64,000 nt of DNA from Rhodocyclaceae bacterium (GTDB lineage: Bacteria; Pseudomonadota; Gammaproteobacteria; Burkholderiales; Rhodocyclaceae): positions 1 through 64,000 of the forward strand of contig JAQTNK010000021.1 in the NCBI GenBank assembly GCA_028713915.1. The letters are read 5' to 3'. This document shows, in pieces, positions 62,680 through 64,000 of the stretch; position 1 is the stretch's first letter, and the number at the start of each line of letters is the position of its first letter. The notes beneath the pieces were generated by a model. It ran no database searches. It was given only the letters and a program-made list of their open reading frames with translations, and was not told the origin of the DNA. The position numbers were made by a program, and so were the translations under genes.

Positions 62680-64000
62680 AACTCGCTATCCAGCGGCAGC
62701 AGCGAGAGGATATTGACCTTGACTCTTTGCCACTCGCTGCGAGCCGGTTCCTCGGTGTACTCGACGGCAGCGCCTTCTTCCCGGGTGTTCCAGATCAGGC
62801 TTGGCGCGCGCTCCCCGTCCTTTGAACGCAGCGTCAACCGGTATGAATTGACTGGCTGCACCATGGCGTCGAAACGCGCGGCGACCTGTTGCGCCAATTC
62901 TGGGCTATCGATGATGAGGCCGATCTCGGTATTGAGATGCATCGAACGCTGATCGAAATTCATGGAACCGATGAACAGTCTTTGGCGATCGAAGACGAAC
63001 AACTTCGCATGCAGCGAATAATTTCCATAACGCGACATGGCCTTGGTTTCACCGCTGCCTCTGGCATTGCCCAGCAGCGAGCGGATCTCGTAGAGCTCGA
63101 CGCCGTTCTCGAGCAGCGGCACCCGGTAACGCATGTAGCCGGACTGCGCCAGGAGGACCGTCGAGGATTCGAGCGAACTGGTCAGCAGGCGAACGCGTAC
63201 GTTGCGTTGGCGCAGGCTCTTGATTAGCTGCATGCCATCCGCGCCCGGTATCAGGTAAGGCGTGACCATGAGCAATTCCGACTGCACCGCAAGCGTGGCG
63301 TCGGCCACTGCTCGCTGCATCAGCTTGCCGACTCTGGTGCCGTTCTCCACGCTTTTCTTGTCCGGGCTGTCGCACACCACCTGCGCATGCGCCCAGACCA
63401 GCGGCAGGCGGCCGGACAGCATGCTGTTGAACGGCTCGCCGCTGGCTACGCGAATAGCATAGCCGGCGCCGTCCGCCTTCAGCTCCTGCCGGTGATCGCG
63501 CAGTTCTTCCCGGTCTTCAGCCAAGGCGGCCCGCGACGGCATCCCGCCGGACAGCGCTTCGACCGGAATCGAAAAGCCGCTGTTCCAATACTCGTCGAAC
63601 GTCGCCGAGAGCTTCCGGGCAATCGGACCGGCGGCAAGGACGTCATCGTCGGCGAGTTGGGAGGCGGGATCGATCTGAAAATATTGGTCGCCGATGTTGC
63701 GGCCGCCGATAAGAGCCACGGCATTGTCCACGACCAGCAGCTTGTTGTGCATTCTGTAGTCGAGCCGCGATGCGTTTAACGCAAATTCAGCGGCGCGGAG
63801 AAATTCGGCATGGCCGCGGTACGCGAACGGGTTGAAGATCCGAACCTCGACTGAAGCATGGGCTTCGAGCGTCCTGATCTGCTCGTCGCCGCCCACAGTT
63901 TCGCCATCGTCGACCAGGATGCGCACGCGTACGCCGCGATCGGCCGCATGCAGGACCGCCTCGGTCAGCAGCCGGCCGGTTTCGTCGCCACGGAAAATGA
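62676..64000 (-). CDS. Phospholipase D-family protein (cardiolipin-synthase-like), N-terminus outside window
   Basis: At least 441 residues. The frame is open through the right edge of the window (FRGDETGRLLTEAVLHAADR upstream of VRILVDDGE), so the start lies beyond 64000. Both catalytic HKD motifs are present: HNKLLVVDNAVALIGGRN and HAKLFVFDRQRLFIGSMNFD. Two HKD motifs fit the PLD superfamily, closest to the ClsC-type cardiolipin synthases. It probably makes or remodels phospholipid at the inner membrane. Confidence 0.88.
   Translation of the reverse strand, partial: IFRGDETGRLLTEAVLHAADRGVRVRILVDDGETVGGDEQIRTLEAHASVEVRIFNPFAYRGHAEFLRAAEFALNASRLDYRMHNKLLVVDNAVALIGGRNIGDQYFQIDPASQLADDDVLAAGPIARKLSATFDEYWNSGFSIPVEALSGGMPSRAALAEDREELRDHRQELKADGAGYAIRVASGEPFNSMLSGRLPLVWAHAQVVCDSPDKKSVENGTRVGKLMQRAVADATLAVQSELLMVTPYLIPGADGMQLIKSLRQRNVRVRLLTSSLESSTVLLAQSGYMRYRVPLLENGVELYEIRSLLGNARGSGETKAMSRYGNYSLHAKLFVFDRQRLFIGSMNFDQRSMHLNTEIGLIIDSPELAQQVAARFDAMVQPVNSYRLTLRSKDGERAPSLIWNTREEGAAVEYTEEPARSEWQRVKVNILSLLPLDSEL

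Overview
The window looks like a chromosomal segment of a GC-rich betaproteobacterium of the Rhodocyclales type (Azoarcus, Aromatoleum, Thauera and relatives) that degrades aromatic acids anaerobically. The evidence is a complete bzd-type benzoyl-CoA pathway headed by a BzdR regulator (HTH plus shikimate-kinase-like domain), and a complete pad-type phenylacetate/phenylglyoxylate pathway. No tRNA, rRNA, CRISPR array or transposase was seen.

Layout. 1-1.4 kb: the left edge cuts a minus-strand ZorA-like anti-phage (Zorya) motor gene, followed by a bacteriohemerythrin. 1.6-3.8 kb: divergent glutaryl-CoA dehydrogenase (gcdH) and its LysR regulator, with a palindrome between them. 3.8-21.1 kb (plus strand): bzdR, then bzdNOPQ (ATP-dependent benzoyl-CoA reductase), ferredoxin bzdM, bzdSTU, ferredoxin-reducing bzdV, ring-modifying bzdWXYZ, a PaaY-like protein, benzoate-CoA ligase bzdA and a beta-ketothiolase. 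21.1-39.1 kb (minus strand): one long probable operon fdhD-padBCD-padEFGHI-padJ-livHMG-(hemerythrin-LivF)-livK, closed by a strong intrinsic terminator and followed by paaX. It encodes phenylacetate or related aromatic uptake, CoA activation, alpha-oxidation to phenylglyoxylate and oxidative decarboxylation to benzoyl-CoA, which feeds the bzd pathway. 39.4-42.2 kb (plus): an FlK-like acyl-CoA thioesterase and a tungsten-type aldehyde:ferredoxin oxidoreductase carrying a fused MoaD-like tail. 42.4-45.1 kb: pepN.

From about 45.3 kb to the end lies an accessory block of small envelope and stress proteins: an SPW membrane protein, ankyrin protein, flavocytochrome-c-type flavoprotein, DUF411 and TlpA-like proteins, a giant DUF748 protein, a Crp-type regulator with response regulator and hybrid kinase, Spy-like, MipA-like, OmpA, BON and PLD proteins. 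Several are under 110 residues.

The most unusual signal is a four-copy family of about 100-bp double hairpins (17226-17331, 17385-17484, 24766-24871, 31703-31804) in gaps inside the two catabolic operons. Two short motifs are identical in all copies, while the inner and outer stems differ between copies but stay self-complementary. Every arm mismatch is a G-T wobble on the same strand of the element. Other unusual items are the hemerythrin-LivF fusion, the AOR-MoaD fusion, a 45-bp in-frame duplication in padI, and near-identical FNR-type boxes in front of the bzd and the fdhD/thioesterase promoters.
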